DNA of 27,101 nt from Phycisphaerae bacterium (GTDB taxonomy: Bacteria; Planctomycetota; Phycisphaerae; Sedimentisphaerales; SM23-30): contig JAIPFO010000003.1 in NCBI GenBank assembly GCA_021736565.1, positions 1 to 27,101 of the forward strand, written 5' to 3'. Both the position numbers and the translations under genes were made by a program. This document shows positions 1-8,200 of this stretch, in pieces. The notes below the pieces were generated by a model that made no database searches, was not told the DNA's origin, and worked only from the letters and a program-made list of their open reading frames with translations. How positions within the stretch are numbered: the first letter of the stretch is position 1; the number at the start of each line of letters is the position of its first letter.

Positions 1-69
1 CTGGAAGCAGAGGCCGCCAAAAAGCCCGCTCCAGTGGATTTTTCGATGGTTCTCCAGGAAACGCTTTAA
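1..69 (+). CDS. C-terminal end of an unidentified protein (partial)
   Basis: Reading from base 1 in frame 1 gives 22 residues and a TAA stop at 67-69; the start lies outside the window. The tail is Ala/Lys/Pro-rich and then runs SMVLQETL. It is too short to assign a family. That it is a real gene end is supported by the hairpin terminator some 80 bases downstream on the same strand. A copy of the dispersed repeat lies between the stop and the terminator. Confidence 0.5.
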   Translation: MEAEAAKKPAPVDFSMVLQETL

Positions 70-77
70 ATGCATTA

Positions 78-130
78 TTGACGCCCGCGTGAGAATGGAC
101 GTCCGGGTGGCAGGTGTTTTTGACGTAACC
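78..130 (+). repeat. Dispersed intergenic repeat, short copy (both boxes, reduced core)
   Basis: The left box TTGACGCCCGCGTGAG begins at 78 and a right-box remnant, TTTTTGACG, ends near 130, with only about 25 bases between them. The usual core is missing, so this looks like an internally deleted member of the family seen at 1254-1343 and 13889-13982. It sits just after the stop of the partial gene. Confidence 0.5.
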
Positions 131-150
131 CTTAACATGTATATTCAATA

Positions 151-188
151 AAAGAGCCCGTCAATGATGACGGGCTCTTTCTGTTTTT
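151..188 (+). terminator. Rho-independent terminator, probably bidirectional
   Basis: A perfect 13-bp stem, AAAGAGCCCGTCA with its complement, closes on a 4-base loop and is followed on the + strand by CTGTTTTT. It serves the + strand gene ending at 69. The 5' arm begins AAA preceded by an A-rich stretch, so on the - strand the hairpin ends in TTT and AT-rich sequence. It could therefore also stop the YHS lipoprotein transcript arriving from 229. Confidence 0.8.
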
Positions 189-228
189 ATTGAGTTGGTC
201 GTGACTTGAATGCCCTGTTTCTGCCGGG

Positions 229-870
229 TCAATTGTCTTTCACCAGTGATTGAACCGTTTTGATGTCTTTGCAGCAGGCGGGCGATCCTTTGGCCAGGTT
301 GCAACCGTCACATTTTTTTGCACCAGGGTCGCAACATTTATCAGTCCCTTTGACCTGTCCGCATTTGGCACAGAGTTCAACGGTTCCTTTGGTAAAGTCA
401 ATGCCTTTACAACAAGCCGGTGATCCTTTAGCGAGATTGCAACTATCGCATTTTTTAGCATCCGGTTTACAGCAGCTATCCGAGCCCTTGACCTGGCCAC
501 ATTTGCCACAAAGGAGTGTCGGGCTGGCGGTCAGGACGACGCTCCTGACCTGGTCGCCCAGGGCCGAACCTGGAGTTTTAGCCAGGGTGATGCCGGCATC
601 CTCCATTTCTTTGATATATTTGGCGGGGTCTTTTTGAAAGGTTTCGTCGCAGCCCGGGCAGCAGAAAAAGATACGTTTGCCGTCATGGTCAGCGAAATTC
701 TCGGTGCTGATGGGGCTTTTCATGATGGGACAAAGTGTTTGTGATTTTACGGCCGGGGTATTCTTTTTCGTATTTTCAGGGACAGGTTTTTTTTTGTCCT
801 CTTTACCGCAACCGGTCACGATCAGGCCGGCGATGATCATCATAGAAACTATTTTTAACGAAGTTTTCAT
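229..870 (-). CDS. YHS-domain lipoprotein with four tandem CxxC/CC metal-binding-type units
   Basis: A 213-residue exported lipoprotein. The signal peptide ends in the lipobox VTGC, giving lipidation at Cys21. Residues 46-95 resemble a YHS/TRASH-type metal-binding domain, with Cys47 in CPIM and the CCPGC group at 70-74. The C-terminal 80 residues hold two near-identical 34-residue repeats, each made of two units of the form Cx2C-x8-CC. There are thus four units with 16 cysteines, starting at residues 121, 141, 167 and 187. An AGGAG ribosome site sits 8 bases before the ATG, and a strong promoter lies upstream. YHS domains are known to handle soft metals such as copper. Metal sensing, scavenging or detoxification at the membrane is my inference; which metal cannot be told. 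Confidence 0.8.
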   Translation of the reverse strand: MKTSLKIVSMMIIAGLIVTGCGKEDKKKPVPENTKKNTPAVKSQTLCPIMKSPISTENFADHDGKRIFFCCPGCDETFQKDPAKYIKEMEDAGITLAKTPGSALGDQVRSVVLTASPTLLCGKCGQVKGSDSCCKPDAKKCDSCNLAKGSPACCKGIDFTKGTVELCAKCGQVKGTDKCCDPGAKKCDGCNLAKGSPACCKDIKTVQSLVKDN

Positions 871-892
871 GGTTTGGTCTCCTGTAGGAAGT

Positions 893-986
893 AAAACGCC
901 AGAGCGACATAAGTATATTTAGAGCACATTTTCAACATTCTTAATCGGTTTTTACAGACGAAATCTACTTTTGACGCAGAAGTCAA
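893..986 (+). repeat. Dispersed intergenic repeat, full-length copy
   Basis: The left box is degenerate (AAACGCCAGAGCGACAT) and the right box is clear (TTTTGACGCAGAAGTCA). The core has the family pattern of CACATTTTC, then CATTCTTAA, then a T run. It lies in the 5' untranslated region of the YHS lipoprotein gene, in antisense orientation to it. Confidence 0.75.
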
Positions 987-1038
987 GTCACGTTTACCTT
1001 GGGATGAATTTTTCACTAAAAATCCAAATCCGCGTTAG

Positions 1039-1067
1039 ATTCTATTCAGGCTGAATCTCGTTGTCAA
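1039..1067 (-). promoter_or_regulatory. Sigma-70-type promoter of the YHS lipoprotein, with overlapping palindrome
   Basis: On the - strand TTGACA (1067-1062) is followed after exactly 17 bases by TAGAAT (1044-1039). Transcription should start near 1032, leaving a leader of about 160 bases that contains a repeat copy. A 13-base palindrome, ATTCAGGCTGAAT, at 1044-1056 overlaps the spacer and touches the -10 box, a plausible repressor site. The promoter motif is seen directly; the operator role is inferred. Confidence 0.7.
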
Positions 1068-1204
1068 ATAGAGAGGGGATTTTTATTTATGGATCGGGGG
1101 GCATTTGAAAATAAACCATTATTCATTTTGTACGGTAAAGACCTTCTGGGTAAGGAGTTAGTGTACAGGAAAGTGCGAAAGTTGGAGCCTGAGAATATAA
1201 ATAA

Positions 1205-1235
1205 AAAGCCCACTTGCGATGAACAAGTGAGCTTT
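1205..1235 (-). terminator. Rho-independent terminator of the rpsB-tsf-pyrH-frr operon
   Basis: On the - strand a 12-bp stem (AAAGCTCACTTG with CAAGTGGGCTTT, one G-T pair) and a 7-base loop are followed by TTATTTATATT. It lies about 120 bases after the frr stop, with a repeat copy in between. Confidence 0.8.
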
Positions 1236-1253
1236 GGTTATTTGGGATCAGGG

Positions 1254-1343
1254 TTGACACCGGCGTGATATGTATTTTAAAGTCCATTTTTCACATTTTT
1301 AGGGTGATTTTAAAGACAAAAAACACTTTTGACGCGGAAATGA
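1254..1343 (+). repeat. Dispersed intergenic repeat, full-length copy
   Basis: Left box TTGACACCGGCGTGAT, core with ATGTATTTTAAAGTCCATTT, and right box CTTTTGACGCGGAAATGA. The distance between the two GAC positions is 75 bases. It lies between the frr stop and the terminator, antisense to frr. Confidence 0.85.
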
Positions 1344-1354
1344 GGATTAAATGG

Positions 1355-1930
1355 TTAGATATCAGTGATTTCGTCTGATTTTGCTTTGAGGATTTTATCG
1401 ACACTGGCAATATGGCCTTTGGTGAGTTCGTCCATCTCTTTCTTGCCATCGTCCCGCTGATCTTCGGTGATAGTTTTGTTCTTCTGGGCCTGTTCAAGCT
1501 GCTTATTGGCATCCCGGCGGACATTTCGCACGCTGATGCGAGCCTCTTCGGCCATTTTTTTGACCTGTTGGACCAGCTGCTGTCGGCGTTCGCCGGATAG
1601 GGGGGGGACGGCCAGACGAATCATGCGGCCGTCACTGTTGGGGGTAATGCCGATTGAGGAGGCCATGATCGCCTTTTCAATGCCTTTGATGCATGAGATG
1701 TCGAAGGGTTTGATGATGATCAAATTCGCTTCCGGGGCCGAGAGGTTGGCGAGCTGTTTGAGCGGAGTGGTTGCGCCATAATAATCAACCTTGAGGTTCT
1801 CGACCAGTGCGGTAGAGGCCCGGCCTGTGCGTATGGTGCGAAACTCGTTTTTAAGGAAATCGACCGCCTTTTCCATGCGGTCATCGGCTTCCATATTAAT
1901 CTCGTCTACGGAAATATCTTCATCAGCCAT
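1355..1930 (-). CDS. frr: Ribosome recycling factor
   Basis: At 191 residues it has the usual size for RRF (about 185). The protein acts with EF-G to split the post-termination ribosome and free it from mRNA. Family hallmarks include the N-terminal helix with FRTIRTGRASTALVE (residues 30-44), YYGATTPLKQLANLSAPE, the hinge segment LAVPPLSGERRQQLV and the long C-terminal helices with RNVRRDAN. An AGAGGA site precedes the ATG. It is the last gene of the operon, 65 bases after pyrH, in the order common to bacteria. Nothing in it is unusual. Confidence 0.97.
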   Translation of the reverse strand: MADEDISVDEINMEADDRMEKAVDFLKNEFRTIRTGRASTALVENLKVDYYGATTPLKQLANLSAPEANLIIIKPFDISCIKGIEKAIMASSIGITPNSDGRMIRLAVPPLSGERRQQLVQQVKKMAEEARISVRNVRRDANKQLEQAQKNKTITEDQRDDGKKEMDELTKGHIASVDKILKAKSDEITDI

Positions 1931-1995
1931 GTGTGTCCTCTTATCGTATTGTGGGTGTTATTTGCCGTCAATATTGTCGTGTATGACGGTTGGGT

Positions 1996-2715
1996 TTACT
2001 GGGTAATGAGTGTCCCGGCTTTTTCGCCCTGGACGATTTTTTTGATCGTGCCTTTTTTCATGAGGTTACAGACGATAATGTCTATATTGTTCTGCTGGCA
2101 TTGGGCAATCGCCGAACGATCCATGATTTTAAGATCAGCCTCTAAGACGTCGTTAAAGGTTAATTGGTCGTAGAATTTAGCGCCTGGATTTTTGACCGGG
2201 TCGGCTGAATAGACGCCGTCGACTTTGGTTGCTTTGATAATGACATTGGCGTCAATTTCAGAGGCCCTCAGGGAGGCACATGTATCGGTGGTGAAGAACG
2301 GGTTTCCGGTTCCCCCCGCCAGGATAATGACACGGCCCTGGTCGAGATGCCTGATGGCATTTCGGCGATTGAACCGCTCGCAAACGGCATTCATCTCAAC
2401 GGCACAAAGGACGCGGGTAGGGATCTTATTTGTTTCCAGAACATCCTGGAGAGCCAGAGAATTTATGACGGTCGCCAGCATGCCCATCTGGTCCGCTGTT
2501 GCGCGATTCATTTCCATTTTTTTACACAATTCGGAACCGCGAATGAGATTGCCTGCTCCGACGACCACCGCAACCTGTACGTTGAGCGAATGGAGTTCAG
2601 CGATCTGGTCGGTAACGATTTTAATGTCATCACCCGAGAGACCAAAGCCGCCCGTGCCGCTAAGGCCTTCGCCGCTGACTTTTAAAAGTATTCTTTTGTA
2701 ATGAGGCGTTGTCAT
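1996..2715 (-). CDS. pyrH: UMP kinase (uridylate kinase)
   Basis: UMP kinase phosphorylates UMP to UDP with ATP in cytosolic pyrimidine synthesis; it belongs to the amino-acid-kinase fold and is usually a GTP-activated hexamer. Visible motifs are LLKVSGEGL near the N-terminus, VVVGAGNLIRG, GGTGNPFFTTDT and ATKVDGVYSADPVKNP. I start it at the ATG of MTTPHYKRILLKVSG, giving 239 residues, the family norm. An in-frame extension reaches 2799 but would translate an upstream inverted repeat. No clear ribosome site precedes the ATG; only a weak GGA lies about 10 bases before it. It sits between tsf and frr in the classic operon order. Confidence 0.96.
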   Translation of the reverse strand: MTTPHYKRILLKVSGEGLSGTGGFGLSGDDIKIVTDQIAELHSLNVQVAVVVGAGNLIRGSELCKKMEMNRATADQMGMLATVINSLALQDVLETNKIPTRVLCAVEMNAVCERFNRRNAIRHLDQGRVIILAGGTGNPFFTTDTCASLRASEIDANVIIKATKVDGVYSADPVKNPGAKFYDQLTFNDVLEADLKIMDRSAIAQCQQNNIDIIVCNLMKKGTIKKIVQGEKAGTLITQ

Positions 2716-2775
2716 ATTATATTGAATCCAGGGCACATGCAAGATGGCCGTTGTACGAAAAAACGACAAAAAATC

Positions 2776-2857
2776 AGCCACAATGAGCACTGAGAACACA
2801 GAATGATAAGTTTCATGCGGTTTATTGCATGTCTGTGGTCCTGTGTCCGCTGTGGCT
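2776..2857. repeat. Imperfect inverted repeat of the ACCACAGAG...ACACAG type between tsf and pyrH
   Basis: The left arm begins AGCCACA and ends ACACAG at about 2801. The right arm begins CTGTGG at about 2833 and ends TGTGGCT at 2857, and the two arms pair with some mismatches. The sequence resembles the dispersed CCACAGAG/ACACAG motifs seen between genes in many environmental genomes. It would form a long hairpin in the tsf-pyrH spacer. The rest of 2716-2919 holds no gene; a weak partial match to the dispersed repeat family is present near 2885-2920. Confidence 0.6.
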
Positions 2858-2919
2858 AATCGATGATTAAGCGTTGTTTCAGGATAAACCGGAATAGCCC
2901 CGGCATGTATTTTCAGTTC

Positions 2920-3792
2920 TTAGCCGATCTGTAGGCGAATAAAGCGTTTGACGGTGAGTTTGCCACCGACTTCTTTGCCCACTTCTTCGACCAGTTCGGT
3001 AATGGTCTTTTTATCGTCTTTTACAAACGGCTGTTCGAGCAGTGCGATTTGTTTGAGCCACTTATCGATTTTGCCATTGACGATATTGTCAATGATGTTT
3101 TCCGGTTTGCCTTTAACCTGTTCTTTTGCAATTTCTCTTTCTTTGGCAATCAATTCAGGGTCAACATCATCCCGTGATAGTGCATCTGGGTTAACCGCAG
3201 TGATATGCATCGCCAGGTCACTGGCAAGCGTCTTAATGGCATCACTTGAGGCGGCCTGGTCATTTTCGGCATCAATCTGGAGCAACGTGGCGATTTTGCC
3301 ATTAAAGTGAACATAACAGTAAAGTAAGCCGGGGCCGTCAAGTTCATAGCGGGCAAACTGGCCTAAGGTGGTTTTTTCACCGGTCTGGCTGATGATATCA
3401 TTGATCGCTTCGGTAATAGGCCGACCATCCGAAGCGGGCAATGTACCCAGTGCTTCAATATCGGCAGGGATGGCATCTGCGTTGAACAGGCCATCGGCCA
3501 TGTTTTGAACAACCGCTTTAAAATTGTCATTCTTGGAGGTGAAGTCCGTTTCGCAACAGAGTGACACGACAATGGCTTTTTTGCCGTCGTCTGATATCTT
3601 GCTGAGGATACATCCTTCGTTCGTATCGCGTCCGCCACGTTTCTCCATGACGGCCATGCCTTTTTTCCTCAGAAGCTCAATGGCTTTTTCGACATCGCCT
3701 TCTGTTTCGACCAGGCATCTTTTACAATCCATCATGGATTGGCCTGTTTTTTCACGTAATTCTTTAACTAATGCGGCTGAAATAGCGGCCAT
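2920..3792 (-). CDS. tsf: Translation elongation factor Ts
   Basis: EF-Ts is the nucleotide exchange factor that reloads EF-Tu with GTP. The 290-residue product shows the N-terminal UBA-like module with LREKTGQSMMDCK and GDVEKAIELLRKKG, then the EF-Tu contact region CETDFTSKND, and dimerisation repeats ending in VKRFIRLQIG. I chose the ATG of MAAISAALVKEL because AAGGAG lies 9 bases upstream and family members begin here. The reading frame is open for 46 more codons, but that stretch is the translated dispersed repeat at 3858-3954 and should not be annotated as protein. It is the second gene of the rpsB operon. Confidence 0.96.
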   Translation of the reverse strand: MAAISAALVKELREKTGQSMMDCKRCLVETEGDVEKAIELLRKKGMAVMEKRGGRDTNEGCILSKISDDGKKAIVVSLCCETDFTSKNDNFKAVVQNMADGLFNADAIPADIEALGTLPASDGRPITEAINDIISQTGEKTTLGQFARYELDGPGLLYCYVHFNGKIATLLQIDAENDQAASSDAIKTLASDLAMHITAVNPDALSRDDVDPELIAKEREIAKEQVKGKPENIIDNIVNGKIDKWLKQIALLEQPFVKDDKKTITELVEEVGKEVGGKLTVKRFIRLQIG

Positions 3793-3857
3793 AGAATTAG
3801 ACTCCTTGCTATTGATAATGCGTATTACTTCTATCAGTAAACGCGGATAATGATCAT

Positions 3858-3954
3858 GATGAGTGTCCGGGTCAAAAAGTACTTTATCGAATTTTAAATT
3901 TTCCCTTGCGGTGCGGAAAACAGTTTTCAAAAGGACTTATGACGCTGGCGTCAA
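3858..3954 (-). repeat. Dispersed intergenic repeat inside the rpsB-tsf operon (reverse orientation)
   Basis: Read on the - strand the left box TTGACGCCAGCGTCAT begins immediately after the TAA stop of rpsB. The core includes TTTTCCGCACCGCAAGG and the right box is TTTTTGACCCGGACACTCAT. This is the only copy in the reverse orientation, and here it is sense relative to the operon. Confidence 0.85.
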
Positions 3955-4824
3955 TTATTGTTCTGGCGTTTCTTTGGGCGGCGAGACGGCGGGTGCCTGC
4001 TCTGCCTGTTCGGCAACGGGTGTCGTCGGAGCGGCCGGCTCGGCTACCGGGGCGGTCATTGTTTCTGCAACTTGCGAAAGAGATTCGCGTCGCGCACTGC
4101 CCTTGCTGCGAGATTTTTCTTCTGTAGCGGCTTTTTCTTTATAACAGGCTTTCCCTTCCAAAATGGAGTCGGCCATTTGTGATAAAATAATTTCAATGCC
4201 CCGCATGGCGTCATCGTTGCCAGGAATCGGTATGTCGATCAGGTCGGGATTGGAATCGGTATCCAGCAGGCAGATGGTTGGGATATTAAGCTTGCGTGCT
4301 TCAGCAACCGCCAGATGTTCCCGCTGCGCGTCAATGATCACCAGGGCGCCGGGCATTTTTTCCATGTCCCGTATGCCTTCGAGATTTCGTTTGATCTTAC
4401 GTAATTCCCGTTTGAGCGTTGATTCCATTTTTTTGCTCTGAGCGGCTAACAGGCCCTTTTCTTCCATTTCTTCCAGTTCGTCCAGTCTTCCCAGACGTTT
4501 TCGGATCGTGGAGAAATTGGTCAAGGTTCCACCCAGCCAACGTTCGCAGACGTAGGACATGCCAGCGCGTGCTGATTGCTCGACGATGGGATTACGCGCC
4601 TGGCGTTTGGTGCCAACGAATAATACATCTTTTCCTGAGGCGACCAAGCTGGCCAGAAACTTTTTGGCCCGTGCTATCCCCTTAACGGTTTCTTTGATAT
4701 TAACAATATGGATAGAGTTTCGGGAACAAAAAATATAAGGCTTCATTTTCGGGTTCCAACGACCCGTTCGGTGTCCAAAATGAATGCCCGCATCAACCAG
4801 AGCACGGACGGTAGTGTTATCCAA
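3955..4824 (-). CDS. rpsB: 30S ribosomal protein S2
   Basis: A small-subunit ribosomal protein. The S2 core covers about residues 1-228, with GIHFGHRTGRWNPKMKPYIF, FVGTKRQA, CERWLGGTLTNF and PTICLLDTDSNPDLIDIPIPGNDD. A further 60 residues form a low-complexity Ala/Pro/Glu/Lys tail of the kind found in some lineages but absent from E. coli S2. The start codon is TTG, decided by the strong GGAGGT site 5 bases upstream; no nearby ATG fits. It is the first gene of the operon, with a promoter about 110 bases upstream, and its TAA stop abuts a repeat copy. Confidence 0.97.
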   Translation of the reverse strand: MDNTTVRALVDAGIHFGHRTGRWNPKMKPYIFCSRNSIHIVNIKETVKGIARAKKFLASLVASGKDVLFVGTKRQARNPIVEQSARAGMSYVCERWLGGTLTNFSTIRKRLGRLDELEEMEEKGLLAAQSKKMESTLKRELRKIKRNLEGIRDMEKMPGALVIIDAQREHLAVAEARKLNIPTICLLDTDSNPDLIDIPIPGNDDAMRGIEIILSQMADSILEGKACYKEKAATEEKSRSKGSARRESLSQVAETMTAPVAEPAAPTTPVAEQAEQAPAVSPPKETPEQ

Positions 4825-4932
4825 GGCGTACCTCCACTAATTAAAAAAGTTTAATTTTATCATAACAATATTTATAATACTCACTTACAGACACTGTGCC
4901 TGCATAGAGACGGTATCTCCAGTAAGCCCCCC

Positions 4933-4961
4933 ACGATATACATCTATCCGGAGTGTGTCAA
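4933..4961 (-). promoter_or_regulatory. Promoter of the rpsB operon
   Basis: On the - strand TTGACA (4961-4956) is followed after 17 bases by TATCGT (4938-4933). Transcription would start near 4926 and give a leader of about 100 bases. The leader contains a small hairpin, CAGGCACAGTGTCTG, that might serve S2 feedback control, though I do not recognise a known S2 leader motif. Confidence 0.7.
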
Positions 4962-4996
4962 GCTAAAAAGATGGAGAAATATCTGATTAATTAAGG

Positions 4997-5080
4997 CGGT
5001 GGTGTCCTGAGCCTTCTTGAAGCCCGTTTTTGGTATTTTAAGGCTGATTTGAGCAATTAAAACCGATAATTGATGTGGGG
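4997..5080 (+). repeat. Dispersed intergenic repeat, diverged copy
   Basis: The core is recognisable: TTGAAGCCCGTTTTTGG, then TATTTTAAGGCTGATTTGAGC and AAAACCGATAATTGA, ending in the right-box remnant GATGTGGGG. The left box is reduced to GGCGGTGGTGTCC. It lies upstream of the rpsB promoter. The remaining part of 4970-5234 shows no gene and no terminator that I can support for the giant gene ending at 5235. Confidence 0.6.
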
Positions 5081-5234
5081 TAATTTTAAAAAATATTTCA
5101 AATATACCGTGATATCAGGTGATATATCCCGGTTGAGGGGGTCTGTTTTTCTGGAATTCCAACGCGGAGAATGGTAGGTCCAGTCGTTTATCGTTTTATC
5201 GCCGTTTTATTTCAACGGTGACGCGTCGTTTATT

Positions 5235-8200
5235 TTAGTTTGGGCCGGTCTGAATGTTGAAGTTGTTTTGAGGGGTGGCCGTATCTTTTCCGATTTTGAA
5301 GGGTTTGATGCTTGTGGCGGCGAACAGGCCAAAGACTTCATGGCTGTCATAATTGACATCTCCGAATTTGACCTGGCCAATAGAACCAAAGTCCGCGTAG
5401 TAGGGTTTGTCATATGGCGAGTCAAATGTCAGGGGAACCTCCGGGAGTGTCCCGGCGAGCAGGTAACTGGAGGCGAACAGACCGGAGACCGAGACCGAGC
5501 CGATGTTACCGCCGGGGCAGAGGTCGTCGCTGCTAAATTGCCAGTCGCTGCCAAGGTCATAACCCGCCATGATGCATGAATCGACCATGTTGCCCTTCAG
5601 GGTGACCTTGCTGATGTCCTGGCCGGCAGAGAGCGTGGCGGTCATATTGGCGGCGGCAACGCTTTTGATACTGTCTTTAACACGAATCGTACCGGATAAA
5701 TCCCCTCGGGTACTGATGGTACCGAGAGCTCCTTCAATGGATGTTACGGTGTTGATATCACCGGTGGCTTTAAGGGACTTGACGTCGCCGGCGGTGGTCA
5801 TGAGAATCATGTTGAGAATGTCGCCTTTGGTAGCCATTGAGCCAACGGACTGGGCGTAAATGAACAGACCGTCAATTTGCGGGGCTGAAATTTTTCCGAC
5901 GCTTCCGAATGAGATAATATCGCCAGTGAGTGAGCCGCTTTTGCTGGCAACGGATTTGATGGACCCGGAGGCATAGAGTTCGCCTGTGATATCGCCACCG
6001 GCACTGACCGAGGTAATATCCCCATCGACAGCATAAACGTCCACATCGCAGCTATTTTGTTTGATGGTCAATTTGTTTATCGCGACGCAATCAATTTCAC
6101 CCGAACGATATTCGTTGGCTGAAATGGATTTGATCGTGTCTTCGATCGTGAATGTGACATTATCGCCAATGTTTCCGGCTTTCAGGCTGAATCCTTTACC
6201 GGCTGTGTTGCTGCTGATCGAAACATTATCGTCAATATCACCCCATTTCATTGTGCTGATCGTTCCGGTGGCATCGACATTACCCGCCAGGATCATCCCT
6301 TTGCCCGAAAGTGATTTTATATCGCCCGCCAGGATACTCCCCATTGTCGCTTCATTATCACTGCCTCCTTTGGCACTTAAATTCAGGGAGGCCGCCTCCG
6401 TGCCCTCCAGGGTAATCGTTTGCAGGAACAGGTTGTCGCCCAGTACGGTTACTGATTTTGTGCCGGTGGTCGTGATATTCTCGCCGGCGAATTGCAGGGT
6501 TCCGCTATCGCCTTTCACACTTACCGAGACGACAGTGCCATCGGCATCGGTATAGCTGACCTTGGCGGCCTGGCCGGTGCCGATCAGTACGCTGGTTGTT
6601 GCTGCGGTTTCCGGGATGATAATCGGTTGATCGTAATAGACCGCCACGGGAATGTTGCTATCATCTCTGATCATCCCGTAAACGTAATAGTTTCCGGCCG
6701 CGACGGTTGAGGTATCCCAACTGTACTGCCCGTCACCTTCCTCCTGGCCAATCAGAATGCCATCGCCGTTACTGCTGTCGGTGTCATAGTAAAAGGCGAT
6801 TTGATAATTGGACAGATCTGAATCACTGGAATAATCAATCGCGGCGGTCTGGCTATAGGAATTGACCGCGATGCTGTCGATCGCAAATTCCGGCAGGGCG
6901 GTATCTTGATAGCCGTCAAAGGCCAGGTTTTCCAGGGGTTGATCGGACTCGACTGTTAATATCCATGAGCCATTATCGGGCTGGTCAATGAAAAGTACGG
7001 TATTATGGTCATTGGACAATTCCGGTACGATGGCGATGAAATCGCTCTTGGCAATGGCCGTCTGGTCATAGACGGTGCCGTCCGGAGCGGTTAGAAGAAT
7101 GTTGCCCGTGGCACTATTATCCCATTGGGCATTGATGAGCATCCATTCCTGGTCGTCCTGGGCATCGTATGTTTCAGAGACACGGTATGTGGCGTTGTCG
7201 GTGGCGTAGTTCATTGCCGATTGCGTGGTGGCTATGGGGTTGCTTTGGGCGGTATCCAGCCCGGCCTGAAGTCGGGCGACTGTCTTGCCACCCAGGAACG
7301 AATAGCTGCCGTCGAAATTCACTTTCAGACCCGCGGTGAAGAGTCGTGTTTTGCCAAAAACCGAAATACTTAGCCGGCCCCACCCGGCCACAAAATCATT
7401 GGAATAGGTGTCGTCATTGAGATAGGTCAGCATACTATTGGCACCAACGATCTGTCGGCCGCCCCAAATGGGTATGACGCTGGGAAGGGTAACCACGCCC
7501 TGGCCGGAAATGTTAATATTCATTTTTTTGTCGGCGTTCATTGTCCCAGTGATCGTAACGAGATTACTCAGGGCCTTGATACTGCATTGGGCGGTAAGGG
7601 TTTCTTTGTCCCAGTTCAGGTTCGATACCGCGGTGCCTTCGGCAAGGCTGCCGATCACTTTAACGGTTCCGGTACCTGTCAGGTCGGAGACGGTAAAACC
7701 ACCTTCCAGACCGAATTCCGCCAGACTGCCTTCCAGATCGCCTCCGGCCCAATTGGGCAGGTTGATGGAGACTTTGGGGCCGGCGGTGAATCCCAACCCG
7801 CCGCCGAACGCGATTTTCGTGGCGTCCGGGTCCGCGATATTATTGACATTGCCGGTGATACTCTGTAAAAAGGCGCCGGTCGCGCCGATGGGAACATTCA
7901 AGTCGCCCACACCCAGTTTGATGTAGTTAAACTCACCATCGACGAATCCCAGTCCGCAGATGATCTCCATACCGGGGGGGACAACGGCAGTGCCATCACC
8001 CTGGACCATCATGCCGCCGCCGGTTGTTTGGCGAACTTCCAGCGATGCTTCTTTGACTTCCCAGAGGTCCGGTATGATTACAATTTCGGATACAGACAAT
8101 TTACCATACCATTGAACCTCGCCATTGGCATTGATCTCGATATAGCCATCGGTGCCCGCGAAAGTATCTGTGGTAAAGTCCGCGGTGGCATTAAAGACGT

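Noticed and set aside
3793..3930. N-terminal extension of EF-Ts by 46 codons
   Set aside because: It translates the dispersed repeat, has no family similarity, and the ATG at 3792 has a strong ribosome site and the conserved N-terminus.
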